The notes under the pieces were generated by a model. The model did not search any database. It saw nothing but the letters and a program-made list of their open reading frames with translations, and had not been told where the DNA came from. This document shows positions 46,716 to 58,381 of a stretch of 64,000 bases of DNA, piece after piece. Positions within the stretch are counted from its first letter, which is position 1. Each line of letters begins with the position of its first letter. Made by a program: the position numbers and the translations under genes. The stretch is from Echinarachnius parma (taxonomy: Eukaryota; Echinodermata; Echinoidea; Clypeasteroida; Echinarachniidae): positions 54,538 through 118,537 of the forward strand of contig JBAMJV010009785.1 of assembly GCA_037951105.1 (NCBI GenBank), written 5' to 3'.

Positions 46716-47170
46716 AACCAAAATCGCTTGGCAAATAACTAATACTAGTACCGAATAACAAATGATACTAACGATTAAAATCTCAGCATCTGATGAGTGG
46801 TATAACCCTTTAACCTAATCACTAAACAATTTTAATATTGAAGTTTAATGAATATAACTGTATGACGGTATGTAAAGTTGTGTAAACTGTGACTCACCGC
46901 GTTAAATAAACAGGTCATGGCATATCATGAAATAAGGTCAAAATACTACATAACTTGTAGTACTATACACAAATCGCCTAACATAGAATGAGATCTAACT
47001 CAATTTGTGGTAGTTTTGCACAGTTACTATATTATAAAGTTAGACCTAGTCTCTAGTAGATCCTAAATGTATGCAGCTTAGCTCGGTCTAGGACTAGGAC
47101 TAAAATATAGATCCCTTGGCTCGGTGACCCGTGTGAGCGGAATTTCAAAACTTCGGCAGCCGGGCCTGGC

Positions 47171-47250
47171 CCACTGCGCTGGTAGCGCAGTGGACAATGT
47201 ATTTGCACTGTATCGCGAGTAGTGAAACTTACACGAGCGGGGCCGGGGTT
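47171..47250 (+). repeat. tRNA-like relic with a perfect hairpin
   Basis: CCACTGCGCT-GGT-AGCGCAGTGG (47171-47193) is a perfect hairpin that also contains an A-box-like TGGTAGCGCAGTGG. A weak B-box-like GGGGTTGGATTAGCC follows near 47245. Probably a decayed tRNA-derived repeat. Confidence 0.3.
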
Positions 47251-48106
47251 GGATTAGCCATATTTATTTTATCCCCGACAAAGACAGATTAAATGGACAT
47301 ACATATGATGTGCACTGAACCATGATCCTGCCAAAAACATATATATTTTAATATATAATTAAATATCAGACATAGATACTCACATTTTAGCACAAGGTTT
47401 TTATGTTGATGTGATGCAATCGCCATTAACTTTACGTCGCTCCACGGCCGGCGTCGCTTCTCATTCAGATTGTACACAGGGTATACCGTACTGGTACCGT
47501 GTGTACACCAAGAAGGGAAATTCCCCCAGATCTAGAGAATTTAGTATTGTAGTATTTGCGTCCATCTTCACTTATTTGGGGAATAAAAATTAATTGGGTG
47601 TTGTACTTTGACCATTCTTGTTCTTAACAGAATGAGCAGAATAACTTTAACCAAGGTGGCTGAAAAGAATGTAATAAGATGTCAAGTTCTTTTAGTAAAA
47701 AAACTTTGAAATACATTAATTGTTTGACACCAATTATTTGTGAGAAAATCACAGTTTTGTATTCTAATTTGCCATTCACCTACGTGTATAAGAACAATGT
47801 TAATCTCATGTTTACTACAGTTATATCTCTATATTGGTTACATAATTAATATCATCTGATACACCTCAAAAATCTCTTTAAGAATCATGCAAAAAAGGAA
47901 AATAAGCAAATTTTGACATTCTGATGATTTTTGGTTAAAAACACAATTTTTGGGTCAAAATTAGGCTTGGCATCCGGCCTAATCGGAATCCTGAGTATTT
48001 AAGGAATAATTTAAGCATGGATGCCAGCCATTAACAAAAAATGCCGTCGAATTTTTTTCTAGAGCACTTATGGATTTGTGGCTGGTGTACTATTATGTAC
48101 GCGGAC

Positions 48107-48357
48107 TTTAACTTCTTGGACAAAGAAGCAGACTGGGCTTTCGGACTCATTTTGTTGTAGAGGGCGCTTCAACAAATAAGTTATTTGCAAGGTAATGAAA
48201 AACTTAGTGTAATATTTGATTAAAGTAGACAATTGTAAAGACAATATAAAGTGTCTTTGATCAAAATCGGCTCAGAAACAGGTAAAATATCCAATTTTTT
48301 TCTCTACTGGACTAAATGCTGGGGCCCAACATTAATTAAACAATTTAGGAAAATATT
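48107..48357. mobile_element. Degraded T1 relic in copy B
   Basis: Counterpart of 22846-23104, sharing TAGAGGGCGCTTCAACAAAT and GATCAAAATCGG; no intact ends. Confidence 0.65.
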
Positions 48358-48361
48358 TTAA

Positions 48362-48716
48362 GAGTACCACCACCACAAAGCATAATATTCTTATAAAAGA
48401 AAAGGCAACATTTTTAGTAGTCCATTCAACTAAAAAGTTCAGAATAATATATTTCCAGAAAAAAAAAAAAATTTGGAAAAAAGCATGACCATAATACAAC
48501 ATGTGTTCACGGGTCTACATACGAAGATTACCTTTTGTCTAGGACGAATGCATCGTCTGTGATGTCTCCTATGAGGCCATAATGGTTCCATAAGTGGTGG
48601 TAATTAATTGCATTGTTTATGAATTACACAACCCTTCACAAAATGTTGAACATCTATTTGATATCACACAATGGTACCAAACATATACTTATGTGTTCTT
48701 TGCCTGGTGGTCCCCT
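48362..48716. mobile_element. TTAA-flanked T2 element, copy B
   Basis: Counterpart of 23109-23517; ends GAGTACCACCACC and GGTGGTCCCCT between TTAA sites (48358-48361, 48717-48720), slightly shorter internally. Confidence 0.8.
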
Positions 48717-48720
48717 TTAA

Positions 48721-49463
48721 AAATCCTACATACTTTGGAAATACACAAAAGTGCCTTCAAAATTGTGTTTGGGGATCTCTATTTTGGATTCCACCATTTT
48801 GGTACGTTTGCTCATCACTACCAAAAAAAGCATTAGATCAAGGTAATAGGGAAATATATAAAAGCCACACCAGCTTCCGATGAGTTATTGTGGTTGTTAA
48901 ATTGATTGTACACGTAGAAAGCTTACATGTCCGATGTTGGTAATGTCACGCCACGGATGCATTATAAAGATCTTTAATTAGAGAACACCACGCGATAGAG
49001 TTAAATGTACTTTTTACACAAAAAAACAAAAAACGATATGGGTCATCACCCATAATAAACTTATCAGTCTGTGAAGTGCTTACATATATAAAACGCCACA
49101 AATCACCAGATTGCCATGATCATTGATTACAAATATGAATGCATATCTCTTCATCAGAATATTACAAACTTATATTACGTAATATCTTGTTATAAATCAA
49201 GAAGATGGAAACTTACTATTTGTAAGGAGACGTTATATGTCGTATTATACAATTATGTAGGACAGTTCACTTCCGTATTTTGTTAATAGATTTAATTCAA
49301 TTCAATTCAATATTGTATTGGTCCAACTCAATGGAAAATTGTTTCGGGTTCACAATATCTCAATAAATAACAATTAATCAATTCATATAATAAAAAACAT
49401 CTGAATATCTATAAAGTATGACAAAAGCATTTAAATAAATACGTCGTCAAACGTCATATTCAT
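48721..49463. other. Non-coding 3' flank of LRR-Ig gene B
   Basis: Matches 23522-24297 of copy A with deletions. Contains the LINE 3' tail relic (about 49285-49400). No gene. Confidence 0.5.
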
Positions 49464-49469
49464 TTTATT
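49464..49469 (-). terminator. Candidate poly(A) signal of LRR-Ig gene B
   Basis: TTTATT on the plus strand reads AATAAA on the minus strand about 50 bases after the stop of the gene at 49520-52930. In copy A this position reads GTATTT and a palindromic element has inserted close by, so that copy seems to have lost it. Confidence 0.45.
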
Positions 49470-49519
49470 AGTTGTTATAGTTGGAAATGTAATTATTCTA
49501 AAGATTACGGATGCTGGTT

Positions 49520-52500
49520 TTAATAGATCATCAATTTCGATAACATGTGAAGAAGAAGGCAACACAAAAGTGTGAGAAAACCGCTAGTTTCATCTACTGC
49601 GATTTTCACACGACTTGCAATATTTACAACATTGATCGCTGTATTGATCTGTTCACTCTCATCGGCACAATCCCCGCCACCATCAGTATGAACATTTGAT
49701 TGACACTGTACAGACAGGCTTTGATTTACGCCCCGTAGGCTCAGGGTAGACGCTCTTCCGACATCATGATAGGTGATGTTGACACTGATGTCGATCGCTA
49801 GTGAACCGTGGATGTTCGACGCCAAGCAAGTCAGTGAAAAGAGGAAATTCTGTTCGCCATCCCCAGAAATCCCATCGTCAAGCGTCAGCTCTAGTTGTTG
49901 TTGCTCTGCGCCCGTGTCTCTACAATTTGAACCCCTACTTGACAAGCTTGTTGACAGCCCAATGCGATCCGCAGCTTCCAGGAACTCTTGAAGATGCCAT
50001 TTTACCATTGGATTCGGATAGGCTAGTGTTGGGCATTTCACCAGGATGGTGTTGTTTGCTGCTATGGTACAGATTCTGTTAACGGACATCATGCTGGGCT
50101 TGCACGGGAAATCAGTGTTCATCAGGTCGGATATTTTTCGACCCTTGTTGTCTCGAGGCGCCACGCACTGACCGCCTATAACCTCGACGGTGTCCTTAAC
50201 GCCAATCAACCATCTTTGGTCGCAGTTACAGATATGAGGATTGTTATACGAGTACAGGTTCAACGCATTTTTATTTCCCAAAAGACTTGGAAGAAGTAAT
50301 TCTTTACTCAAGAAAGAAATGTTGTTGTTACTCAGGTCGAGCTCGCGCAATGCTCTTAGAAATACTAATCCGTCTCCACATATCCAGTGTGTAATCCTTC
50401 CAAGATGGTTTCCGTCAAGATACAGGGAATGAAGAGGATGTTGTGCGCTCCACATCCCGCAGCTTGACAAGACTCGTATGCGGTTGTTGGACAGAGAGAG
50501 TGTCCGGAGATTTGGGAAAAACTTTGCGATAGTTCCAAAACAGAACGTTGTTAAATGGTTACCACTGAGGTTCAATTGGCTTGTTGAGGGTGCAAGGATC
50601 AGGGGGACCTCACTGAGTCTACTATTTGTATAGGAGAGGTGTTTTAGTTCTTTCGCAAACACAATTGAACTATTGATACCCCGTTGTCCATGTTCTGTCA
50701 ACGAAATGTTTCTGATGACTATTGATGTTCCCTGACTAATTATCATAGCGAGAAATGAACCCTCGATTTTAACATTTGACAATGTTAATAAAAATGGAAG
50801 TGACAGCGAGCTTGAACTATTGGCTCTATCGATAGTGAGTCCGTCCAAACTAATTTTGTTCTTCTCGCTATTACAAAAGAAATCATCCCGAATGCGCACG
50901 GATTGTGATCCCTTAAGTTCAACATTCTGGATTTTCGAAATGCTCTTAAGAATACGAGGGCTTATATAATCCGTTAAAGCAGAGCCTAAAGCTAGGATTG
51001 TAAGGTTTGCTAGAAAGATGGTATCAATATCAAAAGCTTTGATCGGATTGTTGCTGATATCGATATTTCGCAATTTTGTGAAGGGCGTCAACATACCAGA
51101 GTACCAATGATTGATCATGTTATCATTTAGATACAATGTGTGTATGTTTGGGAAATTGTATGTGATATTGATTGGAAATTCCACCAGGGCATTTTTCTGA
51201 AGATGGATTATCTTCATAAAAGGAAAATTTCCACTTATTTCTGGCATTGTGGTTATCTGAGTATACCTGAGAGACAATTTCTCTAGTTTGGGTAAAGACA
51301 GGAATATGTTAGCTCCGATGAATTGTAAAGGATTTTTGTCAAGAGTGAGACTAATCAGTTCAGGGAACGATGGCAATTCTCGAATTTGCGTTATTTTATT
51401 ATGCGTCATGGAAAGTACTTTCAGCACGTCCATGTCTTGGAATGATTCTGGATCGATGACGTCGATTTCGTTTTCATTCAGCGTTAGAAAATTGATACTT
51501 ATCCTGCCGATCACTGTTAGGTGGAATGTTTTCATATTATTTCCATCTAAGTCTAAATATCTTGCGTTTAGTACCATAAAGCGCAGTAAATCAGAGATTT
51601 GGTTATGAGGTGCAGAGAAAATATGAAGATTTCTTAAGAGATAATGACCATCGGCACTGATTATTTTATTGTGATCTAGATGAATTTGGTTTAATCGCGG
51701 TAAGTTGAGTAAATTATCTTCCTTTAGTTCTGCTATTTCATTTTGTGTTACATCAAGTACCTTTAGGTACAGGAGTCCAGATACGTTCGGTAACGATGTA
51801 AGACGGTTATACCTTAACTGAAGTATTTCTAGAGAAGGCACTGACAATGGTTTACCAATCAATGCAATGCGATTTGAAGTCAGGTCTAGGTGAAGTAACT
51901 TTGAATGATTCAGACCATTAACTTCCGTGAGATGTCCATTAGTAAAAAAAATGTTATTCAGCACGGGGGATTTAGACAGCATGATACTTACGATCTCAGG
52001 GTTTCTGACGTTGGTTGCCTTTATTGTTCTTAATTTGGGAAACTTAGGAACGTTTGTTAATTTGTTGACATTATATAGATTCATAAAATTAAGATTTTCC
52101 AGGGAACGAAGGCCTCCGAGATATGAAAGGTTATGCAGGCTGTTCGCTGATATACTTAAGCTGAGGATACCTTCAGGCAAAGCCAAGGGTTGGATCACTG
52201 TAATCCTGTTGTGCGTAAGGTAGATTGAAGTCAAAGATGGCAGGGACAAGGCGTGAGAGGAGATGAATGAAATGTTATTGTAACTGAGGTCAACGGTCCT
52301 CAGTAGATTCAAACCTTCGAGTGCGGCTTGGCTAAGGGCGACTATTTTGTTTTTATGGAGATTTAGACTCGTCAGCCGCTGGGGTAGATGACTCCCATGG
52401 ATAACCTTGACAGAGTTTACACTCAACGTAAGAGCCGAGACGTTCGGCGCGTCAAATCGCAAGTTTTTCGGGACCTGTCGAATCGTGTTTGCTCGCAGTA

Positions 52501-52930
52501 CCAATGACTTCAGAAAAGTGTTATTTCCGAAGTTCGGAACTTTCTGAAATCCATTATATGATAAATCTGCAAATAGTAGACGCCGAAATAATAACAAAAA
52601 GTTATCCTCAAGAGACGCGATATCGTTATTAGTTAACACGAGGCTTGAAACATTCCGATGTTCCTCAAACAATTCAAAACTCAACTTCGTCGGTGGCCTT
52701 GCGATGTTAAGGTGTGTGAGATCTTGTTCCGTTGACAGGCGCTGCAAGATGTTGCCTTCGCGGAATACACCCATGCAGTAGAGAAATGTTGGAGTACAGG
52801 AACAGAATCGACACAGGTCTCCGCTTTCCCCCATGGATGTCGGAATGCTAACGATAATGATGCATACCAGACAGGCCAACATGATATGCGTAGCAATCCC
52901 ACATCGCTTTGGTGGACTCGTGTATGCCAT
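49520..52930 (-). CDS. LRR-Ig surface protein B, intact
   Basis: 1136 residues from the Met at 52930, preferred over the upstream Met at 53014 because of strong context (CACCATGG) and the signal peptide right after it. Order: signal peptide 1 to about 35 (hydrophobic IMLACLVCIIIVSI), LRRNT with CRFCSC at about 40-45, a long LRR array to about 890, LRRCT 897-943 (NPHICNCDQRWLI...DFPC), and an Ig-like domain from about 944 to 1058. That domain has cysteines in RICTIAAN, LVKCPTL and LTCLASN and a Trp in MVKWHL. A stalk and a C-terminal hydrophobic segment (about 1117-1132) end only four residues before the stop. No cytoplasmic signalling domain is present, so GPI anchoring or a tailless membrane anchor is likely. 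LRR-Ig proteins serve in adhesion, guidance or recognition. Intronless; 3' neighbour of its paralogue at 25653-28598. Confidence 0.93.
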   Translation of the reverse strand: MAYTSPPKRCGIATHIMLACLVCIIIVSIPTSMGESGDLCRFCSCTPTFLYCMGVFREGNILQRLSTEQDLTHLNIARPPTKLSFELFEEHRNVSSLVLTNNDIASLEDNFLLLFRRLLFADLSYNGFQKVPNFGNNTFLKSLVLRANTIRQVPKNLRFDAPNVSALTLSVNSVKVIHGSHLPQRLTSLNLHKNKIVALSQAALEGLNLLRTVDLSYNNISFISSHALSLPSLTSIYLTHNRITVIQPLALPEGILSLSISANSLHNLSYLGGLRSLENLNFMNLYNVNKLTNVPKFPKLRTIKATNVRNPEIVSIMLSKSPVLNNIFFTNGHLTEVNGLNHSKLLHLDLTSNRIALIGKPLSVPSLEILQLRYNRLTSLPNVSGLLYLKVLDVTQNEIAELKEDNLLNLPRLNQIHLDHNKIISADGHYLLRNLHIFSAPHNQISDLLRFMVLNARYLDLDGNNMKTFHLTVIGRISINFLTLNENEIDVIDPESFQDMDVLKVLSMTHNKITQIRELPSFPELISLTLDKNPLQFIGANIFLSLPKLEKLSLRYTQITTMPEISGNFPFMKIIHLQKNALVEFPINITYNFPNIHTLYLNDNMINHWYSGMLTPFTKLRNIDISNNPIKAFDIDTIFLANLTILALGSALTDYISPRILKSISKIQNVELKGSQSVRIRDDFFCNSEKNKISLDGLTIDRANSSSSLSLPFLLTLSNVKIEGSFLAMIISQGTSIVIRNISLTEHGQRGINSSIVFAKELKHLSYTNSRLSEVPLILAPSTSQLNLSGNHLTTFCFGTIAKFFPNLRTLSLSNNRIRVLSSCGMWSAQHPLHSLYLDGNHLGRITHWICGDGLVFLRALRELDLSNNNISFLSKELLLPSLLGNKNALNLYSYNNPHICNCDQRWLIGVKDTVEVIGGQCVAPRDNKGRKISDLMNTDFPCKPSMMSVNRICTIAANNTILVKCPTLAYPNPMVKWHLQEFLEAADRIGLSTSLSSRGSNCRDTGAEQQQLELTLDDGISGDGEQNFLFSLTCLASNIHGSLAIDISVNITYHDVGRASTLSLRGVNQSLSVQCQSNVHTDGGGDCADESEQINTAINVVNIASRVKIAVDETSGFLTLLCCLLLHMLSKLMIY

Positions 52931-53232
52931 GGTGCTGGACTGCCGATGTTTTTCAGTCTTCCAATCAGTCTTGGACTTGTACAATGATATATGGTATGTT
53001 TTTAAAATGTTCACAGACGGCTCGGAGACTATTCAACTTTAGGTACTCTTTATGAGAACTGGTCTTGTACGATGATGTCTTCCCCTTGTAAATATAATCT
53101 GTAAAGGGGAATAAGAGAAATCATGATTCGTAGGGAAATATAGACTTCCGATGACGGAATGGCCGAAATTACGATATTCTTTGCATCTAATTTGGCACCT
53201 CTCTCGTTTGACTGGTGTTTGTTCGGACTTAA

Positions 53233-53600
53233 AGGGATCTAGTAACTTTTTAGACAAGTGCAAACAGTGATGAGTGATCAATAAAATGTGTATTGGTGTG
53301 ATCTGATATGTCCATAAAGTAATGTGTGAACATTTCATGTTAATTGGATGTTGTTTGGCCGAGAAATTAGTAAAAATGAAAAGTGATATTCACTAACTGA
53401 TTGCACTTACTTTGTACACGGCTTAAATTATCCAGTAACATCTGAAGATTTCAATCGTAAATGTCTTTTGAACGGAATGGAAATATGCAAAATCGAAACC
53501 TGTCCCGGGCTTTTATTGTTACAATGAATATGACAAGGTATGAGAGAACCATTAGAGTTCCAAGTAAGTTTTGAGGATTTTGACAATGTTACTAAGTCCC
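53233..53600 (+). mobile_element. T4 element, copy B
   Basis: Begins AGGGATCTAGTAAC after TTAA (53229-53232) and ends GTTACTAAGTCCC before TTAA. It lacks the AACGTT-rich insertion seen in copy A. Confidence 0.75.
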
Positions 53601-53607
53601 TTAATAA

Positions 53608-55425
53608 AGGGATCGTATAGTTTTGGTTTAGGGGGCGCTTCAAAATAATGGAACACTGAGTGTAATATTTGGAAGAGCACGTGTTTGAAAGATAAAACAA
53701 ACTTTATTTGATCAAAATCGGTTCAGAAAGAGATGAAATATCAATAAATATATCCAATTGGAATGAATATGGTAATTGTATCCTACATTTATTCAAAAAA
53801 TCTATATGATGCCTACAGTATTTCGAAAATATACCAACGAGTTTGTTTAAATACATGTAGTTGTTAATAATCTCTCTGTTGAATAATTATTTTAACGAAA
53901 CATCATATTCACAATCTTTTAAAAATAAAAAATGGTTTAAACCAATGTGTTTTTAGAGAGCGGACTATAGGTTTTCCCGCTCAATTTTGCACTTTTTTCA
54001 ATCGAATTCATTTAGGGTCATTCGAATTCGCAGTATCGTTGGTATCGGTTTTTCTAATTCCGAATAAGTGCAAGCGAATTCGTGCATACGCATAAGCTTT
54101 CGTGAATAGACACAGAAGTTCATTTATGGGCAATCGATTTCGCGAATGTGCAGCCAAATGTAAACTTGGTTCATACAACTTAACGCGGCATGGCCGGTCA
54201 TGCCTGATGAGCACGTTTGGAGCATTCGATTTCATTTCGGGGCAAGCAATTGTAACATTTTGTCATTCGTTTTAGATAACGCGGATGCTGTGTACATGTA
54301 CAATGTATGTACATTTGTGTACATGTAGGGGGGGCACTTTCGGGGCCTTGGACTTTCATGGGAGACACACATATGTATGCATTTCTCAGTCGTCCGTAAA
54401 TATACATATAAGTCTTCCTCCTGTTTTAGTTGTATGCATATATATGATATGACACACGAATCTGAGAACAATAATGTTTTACTTTTGCCCTGGAAAGGAC
54501 ATTGTGCGGTTAGTTACGTTTGAACATTTTTACAAAATTATGTATTTACATATTTTGCTATCATCAAGATTTTCACAATTGTAATGTCATCTACATCCCC
54601 ACTTAGCTTTAAAACAATTGTGTAAGGAACATTGAAATACGCTTTAGCACGGAGCTATAGGAGGCTCTTCACCCCTCCCCTCCCCCAATAAGTTGACAAA
54701 CAAAACATCATAAGCCAAAGGGGAATCTTTATAAAAACAAAGATATGCATGAAGCTTATTAGAATTTTATTTTATTTCTAGAGGGCCAGGGTCATTTTCC
54801 CCGAATTCCATTTTTCTCATTCTCACCTGACAAGCAAAATTTACCCTTATCAAAATTATATTCTTTGTATAAATTTCACGAATAATTTATGACTTGATTT
54901 TTCACAAATATAACATGCTTTGTCTGAATATGACTTAAGTTTACCTGAATACAAACGCCACTGCTTTTACCCAATTTATTGCTGATCTATCTTTACATTT
55001 CTTAAATCGAAAGCAGTAATTTGAAAATTGCCTGCCCTTTCACGAATTCGATTGACCGAAGGGACGTCTACGTAATCTACGTGCCAATTTCAATGACCAT
55101 TGATGAAAAGGTATGCTCTTTGTGTGAATTCACTTGCTCCGGGCGTGATTTTGAATGACTATTAACGAATTCGAATGATGCTTTGGTACGGCGATCGCAA
55201 ATCGCGCGAATTCGTTTGCTCCTATTATCAATTCGATTGACACAATCGCGAAATTGAGCGGGAAAACCTATATTATGTTCTAACGGCTGTTTTTATTTTA
55301 TTTTAATGATAACAGCATCTTCATTTACCCGTTTGTGAGTTTTTCTACCTTTCGGGAATGGTGGCATTATAACTAATTGTTTGTAATGATATGGTGCAAC
55401 GTGTGACCAAAACTTTACTATCCAT
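53608..55425 (+). mobile_element. T1 element of copy B, split by a 1.3-kb insert
   Basis: Counterpart of 29884-30412. Left part AGGGATCGTATAG...GTTTTTAGAGAGCG and right part TTATGTTCTAACGG...CTATCCAT are separated by 53968-55270. Confidence 0.8.
53968..55270. mobile_element. 1.3-kb TA-flanked element unique to copy B
   Basis: Starts TAGGTTTTCCCGCTCAATTT and ends with its inverse (one mismatch in 23), with TA on both sides (53966-53967, 55271-55272). Copy A has the uninterrupted site near 30236-30250. The interior is rich in CGAATTC/GAATTCG motifs on both sides of an ordinary middle and contains no transposase. Confidence 0.9.
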
Positions 55426-55617
55426 TTAACTGTTTGTATTGCACAGATATGCTCGAATAGATACGTCACAGTCAATTGAGAGACGGCGCCAAATAAAATC
55501 ATAATTTCGGTCATTCTGTAAATTTTAGACATCTATCTTAATTCTTAACCGTTTCTTGTTCAAATTTGTACTTATGACTTCCCCACCCTGCTTATCATTT
55601 CCAAAACAAAATAGTAC

Positions 55618-55719
55618 CATAGGCGTCGATCATTACGTAATACCTATTTATCAGGGGGATGAACGAATAGATCCCCCCCCCCCTGATGAATAGGTATCAA
55701 TTACAGATCGACGCCCATG
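55618..55719. mobile_element. Hairpin MITE, copy B
   Basis: Counterpart of 30608-30708, with CATAGGCGTCGATC and GATCGACGCCCATG ends and the G-rich/C-rich inner pair. Its left target duplication has one substitution, so it predates the segmental duplication. Confidence 0.8.
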
Positions 55720-56430
55720 AATGGTACAATTCCGAGTTATTGGATGCAAATCTGTAGGGAAGGGCTTTTGATGCGTTTTTAAACAAACCTACGACTTTTA
55801 CGCCGAAAATTTCAAATGCTTATCAACACTGTCGAATATGGTCTCTAACGCCCCAAAATGGGTTTAAAATGCCACATATAGGCTTTAATGCATTAAAAAA
55901 AATATCACTTACTTGTATTCGAACAGTTTACACTTGCTGGTATTTTGTCAATTTACATACACTAACCATGCTAACCCGGGTAACCAAAAGAATTTCGCTA
56001 CAGAAAATGTAATGGCTCATTTACGCTGTCAAATAAATGGTCGTAATAAACTACTCGAAATAGGCTTCATTTGCCACATAGGCTTTAAGACATATTCAAA
56101 TCTGAAATAGTGTAAACCTGTTTAATGAATTGACATATATTTACCCAGAATATTTTCCTAAGACATTTTACCAAAGAAATGTTGCTATCTACCGAAAAGT
56201 TTAACGGCTTATTTTACAATGTCATAAATTATCGTGTAGAACGCGAATGGGATAATAGAATTGGGCCTAGGGGCATCAGGAACATAGGCAGAATTTGTAA
56301 AATTGTATGAATTGAAAGAGATATACCTATACTTTCCTGAGTTACGAATGACAGTTTACTACTGAAACATGTTAGGGCTGACTTATACGTTGTCGAAATG
56401 GTCACATAATATGTTGTGACATTTTTTTGA

Positions 56431-56888
56431 TTTATCACGGTTGTTTTTTGAAAACGTTAGTTGGCAAGCCATATACAACTAATAATAACAACTAATAATT
56501 CACAAAATACCACAATATGAACAAACTTTTAGTTTGCAAGATATTAAGATTTGAAATATACCCAACAGCCTATTATGTGGAATTTCAAACTAATTTCGTG
56601 GTGTTTATGACCAAATTTGATATAAGACATATAAACTTTCTGTAGCATCATTTCTTTGGTTTATCACGGTTGTTTTTTGAAAACGTTAGTTGGCAAGCCT
56701 TATACAACTAATAATAACAACTAATAATTCACAAAATACCACAATATGAACAAACTTTTAGTTTGCAAGATATTAAGATTTGAAATATACCCAACAGCCT
56801 ATTATGTGGAATTTCAAACTAATTTCGTGGTGTTTATGACCAAATTTGATATAAGACATATAAACTTTCTGTAGCATCATTTCTTTGG
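56431..56888. repeat. 229-bp tandem duplication, two copies
   Basis: TTTATCACGGTTG at 56431 and 56660 start two nearly identical 229-bp units. Copy A has only one unit (about 31510-31790), so this arose in copy B. Confidence 0.9.
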
Positions 56889-58159
56889 TATACCCCCCCC
56901 CCCCCCTAAAAAAAATATATAGGTAATCTTTGTCAATTTAGTTCTCTACATTTCCAATTTTGGCCACAGCAGATGATACAAAAATGACTACCCCTTTTTT
57001 GACTGCGCATTGGTTGCCAGGCATGGAAGTTATTTAGCAACCGGTAAACCTTGGGCCCCCATATATTTGTTTGGCATCCGAAAATATATATTTTTATAAA
57101 GAGCGAACAAAGTTTATCGTATGAAAAATCGTCGGCGTACACAAATAATACAGGACATAACGAAATAATTGAGGTAACACATTTCTGGTTTATGTGACAT
57201 TCAATTATAGCTCACATACTGTATATTGATTTGTTCGAGAATGCTTAAAATGTGGCATGTAAATTGACGCGTGTAATTCATTATTTGGCACAAATGAATT
57301 GTTCAATATTATTGTTTTTCTTAAACATATTTGTTCTTGGGCATATCTTTTTTCCATCCGTAAATATCGGATAAATTAAGAAATCATGTTTTTTTAAAAT
57401 CATATATTTTGATAACATCGATTATAAAAGCCGATAAATTGTAAACAGTATTGCATATATTTTCATCAACATGGAATATATTTTGATAACGCATTATTAT
57501 GTTTATAAACATAAGCTATAATTGAACTGCGCATATATATAAATCTAGAACATTGTAAATATATATCAAGAAACATCGCTATCTATGTTGATAACGCATA
57601 ATTATATATATATATTTATATGTTATAAATATTAAATATATTTTTATAGCGCATATATAAGTTGTATTAACATTTAAATATAAGTTGGCAATGGCCCATT
57701 TATTTTTTAGGGATCGAGTCTATTTATTTGTTTGCCCCCTATGGCTTCCCATACAAATATCACTTTAAGAAAACCGTTTACATTGAAGCTCCTTGTTTTT
57801 TAATACCTACCTCACTAGCCTCGTTTTGATGTGTTAGCAGCGAGGAGACGGAGAAGGCCTGTTCAGATCGTGATGATAAACCTGTTCCTTACTAGATTCC
57901 GCAATTCCCGTAGAGTTAAAGAAGGACCCACCAGGTCCTCTGTAATAGGCAATAATGATATATTAACTTAATGCAATTCGTCAGGGAAAGACTCTCTCTC
58001 TCCAAACCTCTGCTATTAAACACAATCGTCGCAACAAGTCACATCACACGAAGACAGCAGTGGTATTTATACGTCTAGATGAACCTTCACAGCAATCGTT
58101 TCAAAAGTGGTTCTGATTCGTAATAAAATCAGATGCGCGGTGCCAAAAACTTATCTAGT
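56889..58159. other. Non-coding part of copy B upstream of the candidate first exon
   Basis: Corresponds to 33936-35102 of copy A. The empty site of the copy A LINE is at 57059-57069. About 60 bases just before the ATG, including the TATA-like motif, are missing compared with copy A. No gene. Confidence 0.55.
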
Positions 58160-58190
58160 ATGGCGACCCGCAGTTTAGCATCACTCCTGG
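58160..58190 (+). CDS. Candidate first coding exon (MATRSLASLL), copy B
   Basis: Same 31 bases as 35103-35133, including the G|GTAAGT donor. The upstream region has lost the TATA-like block, so this copy may be silent. Confidence 0.35.
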
Positions 58191-58381
58191 GTAAGTTGTT
58201 TTTCTCGAAAACTGCACAAACAAGTTTACGGGATCACAACAAATCGCTTGACGGATGACCACGACTGACAAGTAGTATTACATGATATTTACTGCCTCAA
58301 AGATTACGCACATCTAATTCATTATGTGTACCATCGCTGTCTTGTTCATTGTGCTGATATTTAACAACCTTCAAACTTTAA

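Larger units (their letters stand above)
46434..48090. other. Right part of the 8.7-kb element
   Basis: No gene recognised. Contains a T1 fragment and a tRNA-like hairpin listed separately. Confidence 0.5.
39406..48091. mobile_element. 8.7-kb inserted element with diverged terminal inverted repeats
   Basis: The termini are imperfect inverted repeats over about 120-130 bases. Three conserved blocks occur in mirror order: AGTA(G/C)ACCAGCC (39406-39417 / 48080-48091), GGCATTTTTTGTTAATGG (39442-39459 / 48028-48045) and CGGATGCCAAGC (39511-39522 / 47965-47976). ATTAT flanks both sides (39401-39405, 48092-48096). Copy A has the uninterrupted site near 22831-22842. The interior has no long coding frame, a 1.8-kb ATC microsatellite, and fragments of other repeats. 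AG...CT ends and large size recall Polintons, but no polymerase, integrase or capsid gene is seen, so the class is open. Confidence 0.75.

Noticed and set aside
39406..48091. Calling the 8.7-kb element a Polinton/Maverick
   Set aside because: No DNA polymerase B, integrase, ATPase or capsid frame is visible and the flanking duplication fits 5 bp better than 6.
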